Positions 18,104 through 27,632 of a stretch of DNA of 64,000 nucleotides are shown here, one piece after another; the first letter of the stretch is position 1; each line of letters starts with the position of its first letter. The notes under the pieces are model-generated. The model had not been told where the DNA came from and ran no database searches. It was given only the letters and a program-made list of their open reading frames with translations. This stretch comes from DATKEJ01 sp963768715 (GTDB taxonomy: Bacteria; Bacteroidota; Rhodothermia; Rhodothermales; DATKEJ01), in contig CAVYJC010000007.1 of the NCBI GenBank assembly GCA_963768715.1, forward strand, positions 736,161-800,160. The letters are read 5' to 3'. The translations under genes and the position numbers were made by a program.

Positions 18104-18538
18104 ATGAGTGAATTCCAGATTCGACTCGTAGGCCTTGAGGCACTGCCCGTCGTCGCCGCCCTCAACCGGCAGTTGTTCGACGAGGAGCGCATCATCAATC
18201 GGTTCGACCGGCCCGACCTCGTGATGATGATGGCATTCTTCGGAGACGAACCGGCCGGATTCAAAATCGGATACGGCCTTGATCAAGGCGTCTACTACAG
18301 TGCAAAAGGGGGCGTACTCGAACGGTACCGACGCCGCGGCATCGCAAGCGGATTGCTCGACAGCCTCATGGAGGAGGCCTCACGGCGGGGTTATCAAACC
18401 TACTGCTTCGACACGTTCCCGAACCAGCACACCGGGATGGCGGTCCTGGCTCTCGAGCGAGGATTCATCGTCTCGGAGGTCCGATTCAGCGACATCTATC
18501 ACGATCTTCGCGTGAGATTTCAGCATTCACTCGGATAA
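18104..18538 (+). CDS. GNAT-family N-acetyltransferase
   Basis: A 144-residue acetyltransferase. Motif A (RYRRRGIASGLLDSLMEEA, about residues 68-86) supplies the acetyl-CoA pyrophosphate loop, preceded by the beta strand KGGVLE. The C-terminal LALERGFIVSEVRF is the usual beta6-beta7 element. The substrate is unknown. The gene begins seven bases after the helicase stop codon, so it is very probably co-transcribed with it, although no functional link is apparent. Confidence 0.85.
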   Translation: MSEFQIRLVGLEALPVVAALNRQLFDEERIINRFDRPDLVMMMAFFGDEPAGFKIGYGLDQGVYYSAKGGVLERYRRRGIASGLLDSLMEEASRRGYQTYCFDTFPNQHTGMAVLALERGFIVSEVRFSDIYHDLRVRFQHSLG

Positions 18539-18638
18539 TTCACTCCATGACGTTGAAGACGGCCGCCCTGCAGTCGCAACCGGTTCGACGTCGGAACGTA
18601 AGCGGTACATTGGTCAGACCGCCCGCCCAGCCCTGAAA

Positions 18639-19872
18639 ATGCGCGCTTTCCTCCTTGAACTCGTTGAAGGCTTCTGGATCGCAGGAAGAGCGATCCGGAC
18701 CAACTTGATGCGCTCGGCCCTGACGACACTGGGGATCATCGTCGGAATCGTCGCCGTGACTTCGATGTTCACGACCATTAACGGCATCGAGCGCGGCTTC
18801 GAAAGCTCGATGGAAATGCTCGGCACAAACGTTCTTTATGTCCAGAAATGGGCATGGTTTACGACCCAGGATGACTGGTGGGAGGTTCGTAATCGCCGCT
18901 GAAATAAAGGAGGACATCGCCGACGCCATCCAGCGATCGGCCCGATACGTCGAGGCCGTCGCGCCCGTTGCACAGACGGCGAGATCCGTGACGTATCGCG
19001 ATCGAAGCGTATCCGGCGTGTACATACAGGCGTCGACACCGGCCTACACCGAAACGAACGACATCGATCTGACGGCAGGGCGTTTCTACAACGACATCGA
19101 CTATCATTCCGGAAGACGTGTCTGCATCATTGGCGCGGAAGTGGCGGAGGGACTCTTCCCGATCGAGAATCCGCTTGGAAAGCGCATTCGTGTCGGCGGA
19201 AACAGCTTTGAAGTCATCGGTGTGATGGCCCGTCAGGGCAAGTTTCTCGGACTGATGTCTGTCGATTCGCAGATCCAGATGCCTCTCAGCGCCTTCAAAT
19301 CGCTGTTCGGAATGTCGCGGCGGGGGCTAACCATTCAGGTGAAGGTCCCGAGCGCCGAACTGCTGGCGCCGGCCGAGGATGAGCTCATCAGCATCATTCG
19401 CACGGCTCGGGGGCTCGACATATCGGAGGACAACGATTTCGCCATCAATCGTCAGGAAGCGTTTCGACAGCAGTTCGACGCTATCAAGACGGTGATCTTC
19501 GGCATCGGCCTGTTCCTCACGTTTCTGTCACTACTTGTCGGGGGCATCGGCGTGATGAACATTATGTTCGTCTCCGTGAAGGAGCGAACCAGGGAGATCG
19601 GGATTCGAAAGGCGGTCGGCGCGCGCCGGCGGGCCATTCTTGTTCAATTCCTCCTCGAGGCCGTGTTCGTCTGCGTCGGGGGAGGCGCTATCGGCATTCT
19701 GATCTCCTACGGCGTTACGAAGATTATCAACGCGTTCTTTACTGCGGTACTTTCACCCGGCACCGTCATCCTGGCCTTCTCGATCTGCGTCGGAGTCGGC
19801 CTCATCTTCGGCTTCATCCCGGCGCGCTCTGCGGCAAGAGCGCGTCCGATCGAAGCGCTGCACTCAGAGTGA
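18639..19872 (+). pseudogene. FtsX/MacB-type ABC permease, interrupted by a single-base frameshift
   Basis: Two frames together encode one permease of about 411 residues. The first (18639-18902) holds TM1 (SALTTLGIIVGIVAVTSMFTT) and ends EVRNRR-stop. The second continues from 18901 with EIKEDIADAI, then the periplasmic MacB core (GRFYNDIDYHSGRRVCIIGAEV), three more TM segments and the FtsX signature ERTREIGIRKAVGARR. Deleting the T at 18900 joins RNRR directly to EIKED, so a one-base insertion creates the TGA. The site is not a homopolymer. It is either a sequencing error or real inactivation. The partner permease starts 11 bp downstream. No ATPase gene is adjacent. Confidence 0.8.
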
Positions 19873-19883
19873 GACGGTAGACT

Positions 19884-21110
19884 ATGAATTACACCCAGTA
19901 CTTCTCGATCGCCTGGGATTCGATCCGGTCGAACAAACTCAGGTCCTCGCTCACCCTGCTGGGGATCGTCATAGGAATGTTCGCGATCGTCGCATCCGTT
20001 ACTGCCGTCCGCGTGATCGACGTCTATTTCAACGACACCATCAACTTCCTTGGGAGCACGACTTTTTCCGTTCAAAAGTACCCCGCCGTTCGATTCGGGC
20101 ATCTCGATGAACGGATCCGGCAGCGAAAGGACATCACATACGATCAGATCGTCGCGTATCAGCGTCGCGCACAGCTCCCCATCGTGGTCAGTCCGACGGA
20201 TTGGTTCCCGAGCTCAGTCGTGTCTTTTGCCGACCGGGAGACGCGGCCGAACGTGAGCGTGGTCGGCTCGAATGAAGGCTGGGTCATCAACAACAGTTAC
20301 GATCTGAAGGCGGGACGTTTTCTCACCGACAGCGACGTTCGGTTCTCAAGATCCGTCGCTGTAATCGGCAATTCAGTTTCCGACAAGCTCTTCCCTGATC
20401 AGAGTCCTCTCAATAAGGAGATCCGCATCGACGGTCGCCGATTCAAGGTGATCGGCGTTCTCGCGGAGAAGGGGCAGGCATTCGGGCAGGACCTCGATCA
20501 GACGGTCGTTGCTCCGATCACGCGGCTTCTCGAGATTTACGGATCGAACGGACGCAGCCTCTCGATCGAGATTCGCGCTCCGAGCATCGAGCTCCTCGGT
20601 GCAACGATGGACGAGGCATCGGGCGTCTTGCGCTCGATTCGGAAGGTCCCGCCAGGCGACGAAAACGACTTCGAGGTTATAACGAACGAATCGCTCCTGA
20701 CTGCTTTCACTTCATTCACACAGTATCTGACTCTGGGCGGAGCCGGCATCGGCCTGATCGCTCTACTGACGGCAGGCATTGGGATCATGAACATCATGCT
20801 CGTCTCCGTCACGGAGCGAACGAAGGAGATCGGGACGCGCAAAGCCGTCGGCGCAACGAGTGGCGCTATTCTCAGACAGTTCCTGGTGGAGGCGATCTTT
20901 CTCTGCCAGGTCGGAGGAATCGTGGGGATTCTTCTCGGCGTTCTCGCGGGCAACGTGACGGCGCTGGCGTTCGGGATTCGACCCGCATTCCCGTGGGATT
21001 GGGCTCTCATCGGCATCATCGGGATTACGGCGATAGCAGTTATATTCGGCGTGTATCCCGCATACAAGGCGGCTCGCCTCAATCCTATCGATGCACTGCA
21101 CTACGAATAG
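19884..21110 (+). CDS. FtsX/MacB-type ABC transporter permease
   Basis: An intact 408-residue paralogue of the preceding frameshifted permease. TM1 is RSSLTLLGIVIGMFAIVASVTAV. The large periplasmic MacB-type domain has GRFLTDSDVRFSRSVAVIGNSV and a beta-rich region with RRFKVIGVLAEKGQA. Three C-terminal TM helices carry GIMNIMLVSVTERTKEIG and KAVGATSGAI. Two tandem permeases would form a heterodimeric MacB/Lol-like pump for lipoproteins, lipids or toxic peptides, needing an ATPase encoded elsewhere. The last base of the stop codon is the first base of a heptamer repeat. Confidence 0.88.
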   Translation: MNYTQYFSIAWDSIRSNKLRSSLTLLGIVIGMFAIVASVTAVRVIDVYFNDTINFLGSTTFSVQKYPAVRFGHLDERIRQRKDITYDQIVAYQRRAQLPIVVSPTDWFPSSVVSFADRETRPNVSVVGSNEGWVINNSYDLKAGRFLTDSDVRFSRSVAVIGNSVSDKLFPDQSPLNKEIRIDGRRFKVIGVLAEKGQAFGQDLDQTVVAPITRLLEIYGSNGRSLSIEIRAPSIELLGATMDEASGVLRSIRKVPPGDENDFEVITNESLLTAFTSFTQYLTLGGAGIGLIALLTAGIGIMNIMLVSVTERTKEIGTRKAVGATSGAILRQFLVEAIFLCQVGGIVGILLGVLAGNVTALAFGIRPAFPWDWALIGIIGITAIAVIFGVYPAYKAARLNPIDALHYE

Positions 21111-21144
21111 GTACTTGGTACTTGGTACTTGGTACTTGGTACTT
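21110..21144. repeat. Five tandem copies of the heptamer GGTACTT
   Basis: Five perfect, uninterrupted 7-bp units, beginning with the last base of the permease stop codon. It is one of several 7-bp-period arrays in this window that differ in sequence but share the period. Confidence 0.95.
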
Positions 21145-21247
21145 GCCCGTCGTAGCTTGCAGAGCGAAGACCTCGACTTGGGTGATAGGTGCGTGCGGGG
21201 TGCGGTGAACGATTGTGGAGTGACCCATTGGATAGACCGTTTTGAGT

Positions 21248-21940
21248 ATGGATTCCCAGGTGACGGCCAAGCGTCACGCGGCTGTTCAGGCGGCCGCGCT
21301 TGTTACCAGTGGCATGAAAGTGGGTCTTGGCACGGGGTCGACGACGGCATTGGCTCTTGAGGAGCTTGGTCGTCGGATCCGAGAGGATGGCTTGTCCATC
21401 GTGGGCACGCCGACTTCCTCATCGGCTGCCTTGCTGGCCCGAAAGTACGGCATCCCTACGGCGTCCCTCGACGAGTTGATCAACCTCGACGTCGCCCTCG
21501 ACGGGGCGGATGAGGTGGATCCGGATCTAAACCTGATCAAGGGGCGCGGCGCGGCACACACGCGTGAGAAGATCGTCGCCGCCCAGGCTGAGCGGTTCGT
21601 GATTCTGGTAGATGATTCGAAGATGGTGGAGCGTCTGGGAACGCTCATGCCGGTGCCCGTCGAGGTAATCCCGATGGCGGCCACTGTCGTAGCGCGACGC
21701 ATTTCGGAACTCGGGGGAAGACCGGAAATTCGTATGGGGCAGCGAAAGGACGGCCCGATCGTCTCGGATCAGGGATTCTGGATCATTGACGCCCGGTTCG
21801 ATCCTATCGCGAATCTCGAAGAACTGAACGACGCGCTGTTGCACATTCCAGGCGTGCTTGACCACGGTCTCTTTCTGGGGATGGCGACCGACGTTTTCGT
21901 GGGTTCCGTAAACGGCGACGTTCGCCACCTGACGCGCTAG
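21248..21940 (+). CDS. rpiA: Ribose-5-phosphate isomerase A
   Basis: An enzyme of the non-oxidative pentose phosphate pathway interconverting ribose-5-phosphate and ribulose-5-phosphate. About 230 residues, normal for RpiA. The phosphate loop GLGTGSTT, the catalytic region DGADEVDPDLNLIKGRG with AHTREKIV, and FVILVDDSKMV are present. Most RpiA proteins have a KGGGGA-type stretch where this one has KGRGAA. I chose the ATG at 21248 (MDSQVTAKRHA) over a TTG two codons earlier. The last four bases overlap the end of the convergent FAD-enzyme gene. Confidence 0.95.
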   Translation: MDSQVTAKRHAAVQAAALVTSGMKVGLGTGSTTALALEELGRRIREDGLSIVGTPTSSSAALLARKYGIPTASLDELINLDVALDGADEVDPDLNLIKGRGAAHTREKIVAAQAERFVILVDDSKMVERLGTLMPVPVEVIPMAATVVARRISELGGRPEIRMGQRKDGPIVSDQGFWIIDARFDPIANLEELNDALLHIPGVLDHGLFLGMATDVFVGSVNGDVRHLTR

Positions 21941-23412
21941 CTGTCGACGCGCTGCTCCTCCCGGCGCCCAACTTCGAGGTGCTCGGAGACCTTTTGGGCG
22001 GCCTTCGCACCCATTCGCATCGCATCATGCATGTTCGGGTACGTGAATGCACCCTGTCGTCCCGTAGACTCCAGATTACGTATGCCGGCCAGAAACTCCT
22101 CCAGTTTCTGCAGATGCGGCTCGAATCCCAGTTCGAAAACGGGGTAACCCCACTCGTTGGTCAGGAGATGCATCTCGACCACGTCTTCCGCCTTCAGCAT
22201 GCCCTCGTCTTCCAGATCCTTGATGATCTCTCGGCGAGTCTTCTCTCCACCGACCCAACGGTCATCGCCAACATCGCAGGTAATCTCGACCAGGATCGTC
22301 GTGTGACCTTCGGGATTGATGATCACTCCGCTACCTTTCGGCTCCGAAAACCGATGGAAGACGTGCTCACGGAAATAGACGTACAACGCATCCTCGAGTA
22401 CGCGCTCCTTCTTGACAAGCAGGCCGTAGATGGCGATCGCTTTGAACTTGATTCTATCGCACGAGGCAATAAGGTCCTCACCGGGACTTGGAGACACGGT
22501 CCGTACCAGGGAGTTGATCGGAATCGTCGAAACCACCGCATCACAGGCAAAGTGCTCCATGCGGCCGTCCTTCATGTAGCCGACAGACCGCACGCGCCCG
22601 TCTTCAACTTCTACCTCAGACACTTCGGCCTCCAGGATGACGCGGCCACCCTTCGACTCGATGTATTCCTTCATCGTTCGCGGCATCATGCTCGCGCCGA
22701 TACGACTATACCAGAGCGTCTCCTTCCGCAACGCGCTGTCGACGGCAATGTCTTTCTTTTCTTTGACGCCCAGTTTCTTCAGCCAGTTCTTCACGATGTC
22801 GACCGCGCTCAGTCGCGGCATCTTGCGACTGACGAACGTCGCGGAGAGGCGCGTCGGCGGGAATCCCCAGTAGCGATGCGTGAAATCACGAAAGAAGTAC
22901 TCGTATAAGTGGCGCCCGTAGAGCCTGATGAGCGCCTCCTCTGCGTCCGCCGGCTTCGAATCGTCAAACTTGTTTCGCATCTGCTGGAAAACCATGCTCG
23001 ACAGGGCCGAGACGAGCGTCCACGGGGGGATACCGAGCAGGAGGTCTGAAAACTCCAGGGGATATCTCCGGAACGACTTGCCGTGCTTGATCTTGGCAAC
23101 CAGTTCGACGGGAACCAGGAGGTCACCCATCATGGTCTGGACGTCCTCAAAGATCTCGTGGTCCCACGCGTGCAGATGGTGGACCCCCACGTCATAGTAG
23201 TTGCCGTTGATCAGATAACCCCGAGCGAGGCCCCCGACCTCGTCCTCTCTCTCGACGACGGTGACGCGTGCGCCGGCCCGCGACAGAATGCGCGCGGCGT
23301 ACAGCCCGCATACTCCGGCCCCCAGAACGGCGATATGCGGCTTTGCACCCTTCGGGAAATCAATCTTCAGCGAGTCGGCAATCGACTGATCGGCGGCCCG
23401 AAAATCTGTCAT
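21937..23412 (-). CDS. FAD-dependent amine-oxidase-like oxidoreductase
   Basis: A 491-residue flavoprotein. The dinucleotide fold is IAVLGAGVCGLYAARIL (residues about 27-43) followed by VVEREDEVGGLARG, the usual GG-motif of amine-oxidase/UDP-galactopyranose-mutase-like enzymes. The YDVGVHHLHAWD block and a C-terminal FAD-binding segment (GRQGAFTYPNMHDAM) are visible. It is the last gene of a three-gene minus-strand set with an asparagine synthetase and a SAF-domain dehydrogenase, 55 bp after the latter. That setting suggests modification of a polysaccharide or a secondary metabolite. The exact reaction cannot be deduced. Confidence 0.8.
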   Translation of the reverse strand: MTDFRAADQSIADSLKIDFPKGAKPHIAVLGAGVCGLYAARILSRAGARVTVVEREDEVGGLARGYLINGNYYDVGVHHLHAWDHEIFEDVQTMMGDLLVPVELVAKIKHGKSFRRYPLEFSDLLLGIPPWTLVSALSSMVFQQMRNKFDDSKPADAEEALIRLYGRHLYEYFFRDFTHRYWGFPPTRLSATFVSRKMPRLSAVDIVKNWLKKLGVKEKKDIAVDSALRKETLWYSRIGASMMPRTMKEYIESKGGRVILEAEVSEVEVEDGRVRSVGYMKDGRMEHFACDAVVSTIPINSLVRTVSPSPGEDLIASCDRIKFKAIAIYGLLVKKERVLEDALYVYFREHVFHRFSEPKGSGVIINPEGHTTILVEITCDVGDDRWVGGEKTRREIIKDLEDEGMLKAEDVVEMHLLTNEWGYPVFELGFEPHLQKLEEFLAGIRNLESTGRQGAFTYPNMHDAMRMGAKAAQKVSEHLEVGRREEQRVDS

Positions 23413-23467
23413 GAATACGTACAGTTATCCCCTGAGCAGGTGTGGATTGCAGGCAGTCAGGAACAAA

Positions 23468-24820
23468 TCATTCGCCGATACCGACCCCAACCGATCGCTT
23501 TTGCGACTGGAGCAGGACCTCCTGTTCCCGGTACTGCGACAGGAGATAGGTTTCGGGAAGTTCGATCGCATCGTACGTCAGGGGCTCATCACGCCGAAGC
23601 GGGCGCTTCACGACGGGTCGCTCATCGCCATCCGCTTCCAAAAGAACCATCGGAACCATATCCGCTGGCTCGGCAATGGCGCATTGTTCGATCATCCCGT
23701 AGAAATGATCCCCACCAATTCCATGCTCGACACGCTCGCCGGGCTTGAGATCACGCTTTGCGAATGCATACGTGTCATTGACACGTCCGGCCCAGGGACT
23801 CAAAAGGCTCACTCCATCCAACGCTGCTCCGGCAATAGCAAGCGGAGTCTCGAGATGACACAGATGATACGGCCTATAGAACAGATACCACGGACCGTTT
23901 CCCATCTTGTAGTACTTGAGGTATTCGGCCTGCATCGGATTCTCGCAGTAGCCGACCACAAAGACTCCACCGCCAGGCTCGGCACCCAGGATATAGTCTA
24001 CAACACCACGGTCGCCGTACTTCGCAAAATCAAATAAATCAAATACTTCATGCACCGATCCGGCACGAGGGCCTTCCATGCCGCGTGTTGCGGCGATGAG
24101 ACCTTCTCCGTTCCCGATGAGCGCCATCTCGACGCACAGTTTCGTCCCGTCGGTGTAGGCTGCACACTGAATCGGGTTGAGATTTCGAATCCTGGCCTCG
24201 TATTCGAGCGACTCGGCGGTGGCGTAGCGATCGAGAAATCCTTTGATGTTGCCGGCCATCGTAATCTGGAATCCCCATATCCGAATCTCGTCGATCATCC
24301 TGGCGAGGACGCCATGCTGATCGCCGGCATCGGACGTCACGACGAGTCCGTGCTCGGCTGCTCTGTGATTGAGGAGATGCCCGATCGCAAGATCGACCTC
24401 GGCATTCATCAGGATTACGTGCATGCCTCCGTCGATCGCCGCATTGCAGTACTGCGCAGCAATACCGATGCTGTTGGTCGCCTCGACCAGGACATCCACC
24501 TCCATCTCGCGCGCCCGCTCGATAAGCATCGTCGAATCGCGGGAAACAACCACGACGTCTCGGGAGGGGAGCACATCGGACGTTCCGACTTCAAACTTTG
24601 CGGGTGGCTGGGCTGCATCTGCGGCCTTGTGGGCGGCCTCGATGTCTATGTCGCCAACGAAGGCGAGCTCCATTCCAGGAGTGATCGCGACCTGATAGGC
24701 GATTCCGACGCCCATCGCACCGGCCCCAACCAATCCTACTCTAATCCTCTTGCCACTCTCATCAAGGGCAGCTAGTCGCCTATACATACCTAGTTGTTCA
24801 TAATCTGGTGGTATCGCCAA
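23468..24820 (-). CDS. NAD(P)-binding homoserine-dehydrogenase-like protein with SAF domain
   Basis: A 450-residue protein. The N-terminal Rossmann fold is IRVGLVGAGAMGVGIAYQ (residues about 25-42), and the middle part resembles the dehydrogenase core (VEATNSIG, ITMAGNIKGFLDRYATAES). The C-terminal quarter (RDLKPGERVEHGIGGDHFYG, ARRPL-like basic block) matches the SAF-domain pattern found in flagellar FlgA, sialic-acid synthases and related sugar-acting enzymes. These Rossmann-SAF proteins occur in polysaccharide and natural-product clusters and lack an assigned reaction that I can name with confidence. The asparagine synthetase gene is 51 bp upstream and the FAD enzyme 55 bp downstream. Confidence 0.75.
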   Translation of the reverse strand: MAIPPDYEQLGMYRRLAALDESGKRIRVGLVGAGAMGVGIAYQVAITPGMELAFVGDIDIEAAHKAADAAQPPAKFEVGTSDVLPSRDVVVVSRDSTMLIERAREMEVDVLVEATNSIGIAAQYCNAAIDGGMHVILMNAEVDLAIGHLLNHRAAEHGLVVTSDAGDQHGVLARMIDEIRIWGFQITMAGNIKGFLDRYATAESLEYEARIRNLNPIQCAAYTDGTKLCVEMALIGNGEGLIAATRGMEGPRAGSVHEVFDLFDFAKYGDRGVVDYILGAEPGGGVFVVGYCENPMQAEYLKYYKMGNGPWYLFYRPYHLCHLETPLAIAGAALDGVSLLSPWAGRVNDTYAFAKRDLKPGERVEHGIGGDHFYGMIEQCAIAEPADMVPMVLLEADGDERPVVKRPLRRDEPLTYDAIELPETYLLSQYREQEVLLQSQKRSVGVGIGE

Positions 24821-24871
24821 GATACCTACCGCACGGATAGCAGGGCAACACCGTGTTTCGGTGCGCGCATT

Positions 24872-26773
24872 TCACCAAAGTTGCTGTCGATCGATGAAAA
24901 TCGTGTGCCACAGTTCGAGAATAACCATGGACATGATCTGTTTTACGTAAAGAAATTCACCACCGCCGACACGATCGCGAAGGAAACGGACGCGTTCAGG
25001 GTCGAAATAGCCTCGCTTTCGAATGCGTTCGTCGTCGAGCGTGAAGTTCATCAGCTCGTCCAACCCCTTGTGGCCGTAGAAATACTCGATCGGCAGGTAG
25101 AACGGGTTCTTGCTTCTGCGTGTATTCTCCGGGGGGAGATAATCCTTGGCCGCCATTCTCTCAATGTACTTGTCCTTCAGTCCTCTCACCTTCATGTTGC
25201 CGGGAAGCCGGAACGCGAACTCGATGAGTCTGTGGTCGAGGAATGGAAGGCGCAGCTCGAGCGAGTGCGCCATACTGTTCTTGTCCTGCCTCATTAAGGC
25301 GAAATCCTGCAGCCAGTCGTCGAATTGCAGCTTCAGCAGCCTGTCAAGGAATGGGCCTCCGTTATCATGCGACTGATGGATCCAATCCTGCGAAACAAGA
25401 TGCTTCTTATCGGCGGCATAAAGCGCGAACCGGTCGCCTTCGTCCCAAAGTGTTCTGAGCGCAACATAGTTCTCGGCAAGCGTGCGTCTCCTATACTCAG
25501 ACAGGTACGACACCGTCCGCTTCTTACCTTTTTCGCCAAGAAAAGCGGGATAGACGAAGAGCTTGTTGAGCAGTTCGACAGGAGTCGCCTTCAGTGCCGG
25601 CACTGCAAATCCGCTGTTGACGACGTTTGGAACGGTGCGCGTGTAACGCTCGGTCCACTGGATGACCTTGTGGAAGGAATAGCCGGCAAAGAGTTCATCG
25701 GCTCCCTCCCCCGCCAGCACGACCTTGAGATCTTTGGCCGTCTCCTCGGCCAGCTTGTAGTAAGCCACGATCAGTGACTCCCCTACCGGACGATCCATAT
25801 GCCAGACCACCTTCGGGAGCAGTTCGAGATCTTCGGGCAGACACGTAATCTCGTGGTGGTCGGTTCCAAGGCGCGACGCAAGGTCCCGCGCCTGTTCGGT
25901 CTCATCGATGGGTGAATCGAACCCTAAGGAATAGGTCTTCACTTTGTCTGACAGTCGACACATCGCTGCCACAATGAGGCTCGAGTCGACACCTCCGCTC
26001 AGGTAGGCCCCGACGGGAACGTCGCTGCGCATCGTCAGCCGGATGCTGTCGAAGAACAGTTCTTCCATCGCGTCGATAGCCTCCCGATCGCTCGAATACG
26101 ACGCGGTTCCCAACTCGACGTCCCAGTATCGCTCGATTCGGACCTGGCCGTCCTTTAGAACGAGCCGATGCGCCGCAGGAAGCACGAAGATGTCGCGGAA
26201 GAACGTGTGCGGTTGCGGCGTATACCGAAGGCCGAGGTAGCTGTCGATGGCGGCCTCGTTCGGAATCCGCTCGACGTGGCGCGACTCGAGAATCGCCTTG
26301 ATCTCAGAGGCGAAAATGAATCGTCCATCCTTGTGGTAATAGTAGAGCGGCTTCTGCCCTGCCCGATCGCGTGTGAGCACGAGCTCCTTGCGGTGGACGT
26401 CGTAAATGACCGCCGCGAACATGCCGTTCAACCGGTCGACAAAATCGACACCCCATTCCTCGTAGCCGTGAGCAAGGACCTCCGTGTCGGACCGTGTGTC
26501 GAACCGATGGCCCTTGCGCGTCAACTCGTCGACGAGCTCGACATAGTTGTAGATCTCTCCATTGTTGAAGGCAACGACGGAATGATCTTCGTTGAATAGC
26601 GGCTGATTGCCGCTCTCCAAGTCGATGATGCTGAGTCGCCGCATTCCGAGTGAAACACGGTCGGAGTTGCAGTACCTACCCGAATCATCGGGACCGCGAT
26701 GGACGAGAATCCTGTCCATTCGCTCGAGGAGTCCATCCTCCTCAAAACCCGAGAATCCGAAAATTCCGCACAT
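24872..26773 (-). CDS. Glutamine-hydrolysing asparagine synthetase (AsnB family)
   Basis: A 633-residue two-domain enzyme. Class II glutaminase: the mature Cys2 in MCGIFGF and the RGPDDSGRY loop near residue 30. Synthetase domain: the PP-loop YLSGGVDSSLI (about residue 260), VVLAGEGADELFAGY and RMAAKDYLPPENTRRSKNPF. The start is certain because Cys2 must follow Met1. Family members make asparagine or amidate polysaccharides and peptides. Its placement as the first gene of an operon with an FAD enzyme and a SAF dehydrogenase suggests a specialised amidotransferase rather than housekeeping asparagine synthesis. That is inference. Confidence 0.88.
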   Translation of the reverse strand: MCGIFGFSGFEEDGLLERMDRILVHRGPDDSGRYCNSDRVSLGMRRLSIIDLESGNQPLFNEDHSVVAFNNGEIYNYVELVDELTRKGHRFDTRSDTEVLAHGYEEWGVDFVDRLNGMFAAVIYDVHRKELVLTRDRAGQKPLYYYHKDGRFIFASEIKAILESRHVERIPNEAAIDSYLGLRYTPQPHTFFRDIFVLPAAHRLVLKDGQVRIERYWDVELGTASYSSDREAIDAMEELFFDSIRLTMRSDVPVGAYLSGGVDSSLIVAAMCRLSDKVKTYSLGFDSPIDETEQARDLASRLGTDHHEITCLPEDLELLPKVVWHMDRPVGESLIVAYYKLAEETAKDLKVVLAGEGADELFAGYSFHKVIQWTERYTRTVPNVVNSGFAVPALKATPVELLNKLFVYPAFLGEKGKKRTVSYLSEYRRRTLAENYVALRTLWDEGDRFALYAADKKHLVSQDWIHQSHDNGGPFLDRLLKLQFDDWLQDFALMRQDKNSMAHSLELRLPFLDHRLIEFAFRLPGNMKVRGLKDKYIERMAAKDYLPPENTRRSKNPFYLPIEYFYGHKGLDELMNFTLDDERIRKRGYFDPERVRFLRDRVGGGEFLYVKQIMSMVILELWHTIFIDRQQLW

Positions 26774-26823
26774 GGTACACTAGCCGGGCGTCTGACCACC
26801 CTCTTCGCTCTGGTACGTGAGTT

Positions 26824-26861
26824 GAAAAAAGAAACCCGTGACGCAAATTGAGCGCCACGGG
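26824..26861 (-). terminator. Rho-independent terminator of the tonB gene
   Basis: On the minus strand CCCGTGGCGC / GCGTCACGGG form a 10-bp stem with one mismatch around the loop TCAATTT, followed by TTTCTTTTTT. It starts about 30 bp after the tonB stop codon and separates tonB from asnB. Confidence 0.88.
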
Positions 26862-26890
26862 ATTCAATTCGACCAGACGCAGACCTTGAT

Positions 26891-27544
26891 TTACTTGAGT
26901 CGAAAACGCACTGGCAGCGAGAATTTCACCTTCACAGGCTTACCGCGCTGCTTGCCAGGCTTGAACTTGGCTGTTTTGATTGCCTCGAGCGCAGCCTCGT
27001 CACAACCTGCGCCGATGCCTTTGACTACGGCCGGGTCAACGACGTTGCCTTTTTCGTCTACGACAAATTGAAGAAACACAGTGCCTTCGACACCGGCTTT
27101 CTTGGCGATCTCCGGATACTTCACGCGCTTCTGAAGGCCTTGGATCCCGCCAATCAGTTCGGGCATGTTCTCGACAACGACGAAGATCTCAGGTTCGGGC
27201 TCCTCCGCTTTCGGCGGGGGCGGCGGCGGGAGGTCGGCCGGCTCGTCGAAATCGATTTCAGCATCGATATCGAGTGCCTCATCTTCCAGAACCTCGTCGT
27301 TCGGAACCTCAATGGGAACCGGTGGACGGGGTGGGGGTGGTGGCTTCTCGATCTGCTGGGTCTGCTCGATCTCTTCCATCTGAACCACGACCTGCTCCTG
27401 TTCCGGAATAATGAATTGGTTATCCGGATTGTATCGGACCTTAAAGGCCACGATCAAAAGGGTCAGCGATGCGATCAGCCCAACTTCGGTGAGGATCGGA
27501 TAGCGGCGGCGTAGATCCGCCTTTTTTGTCTTCTTTAGTGCCAT
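26891..27544 (-). CDS. tonB: TonB-family energy transducer
   Basis: A 217-residue protein that transmits inner-membrane proton-motive force to outer-membrane receptors. A short basic N-terminus is followed by one TM helix (VGLIASLTLLIVAFKV, about residues 21-36), a proline/acid-rich periplasmic linker (KPPPPPRPPVP, PPPPPPKAEEPEP) and the C-terminal TonB domain (KRVKYPEIAKKAGVEGTV, FVVDEKGNV, ALEAIKTAKFKPGKQRGKPV). The linker and the YPEIAKKAGVEGTV form are typical of Bacteroidota/Rhodothermota TonB. ExbB and ExbD are not beside it. A strong terminator follows. Confidence 0.95.
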   Translation of the reverse strand: MALKKTKKADLRRRYPILTEVGLIASLTLLIVAFKVRYNPDNQFIIPEQEQVVVQMEEIEQTQQIEKPPPPPRPPVPIEVPNDEVLEDEALDIDAEIDFDEPADLPPPPPPKAEEPEPEIFVVVENMPELIGGIQGLQKRVKYPEIAKKAGVEGTVFLQFVVDEKGNVVDPAVVKGIGAGCDEAALEAIKTAKFKPGKQRGKPVKVKFSLPVRFRLK

Positions 27545-27632
27545 TGTTGCGCGTGCGGTTGAGGATCCGCTAAGATAACTATAAGACTACTGGAATCAAC
27601 GTAGAAAAATCGACCCTTGTTCCGAGCATCTA

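Noticed and set aside
18880..18920. Programmed +1 frameshift in the permease, similar to prfB
   Set aside because: The TGA and the +1 continuation fit, but the Shine-Dalgarno-like GGAGG is about 14 bases upstream of the TGA instead of adjacent, and the slippery codon is a poor match; a simple one-base insertion is more likely.
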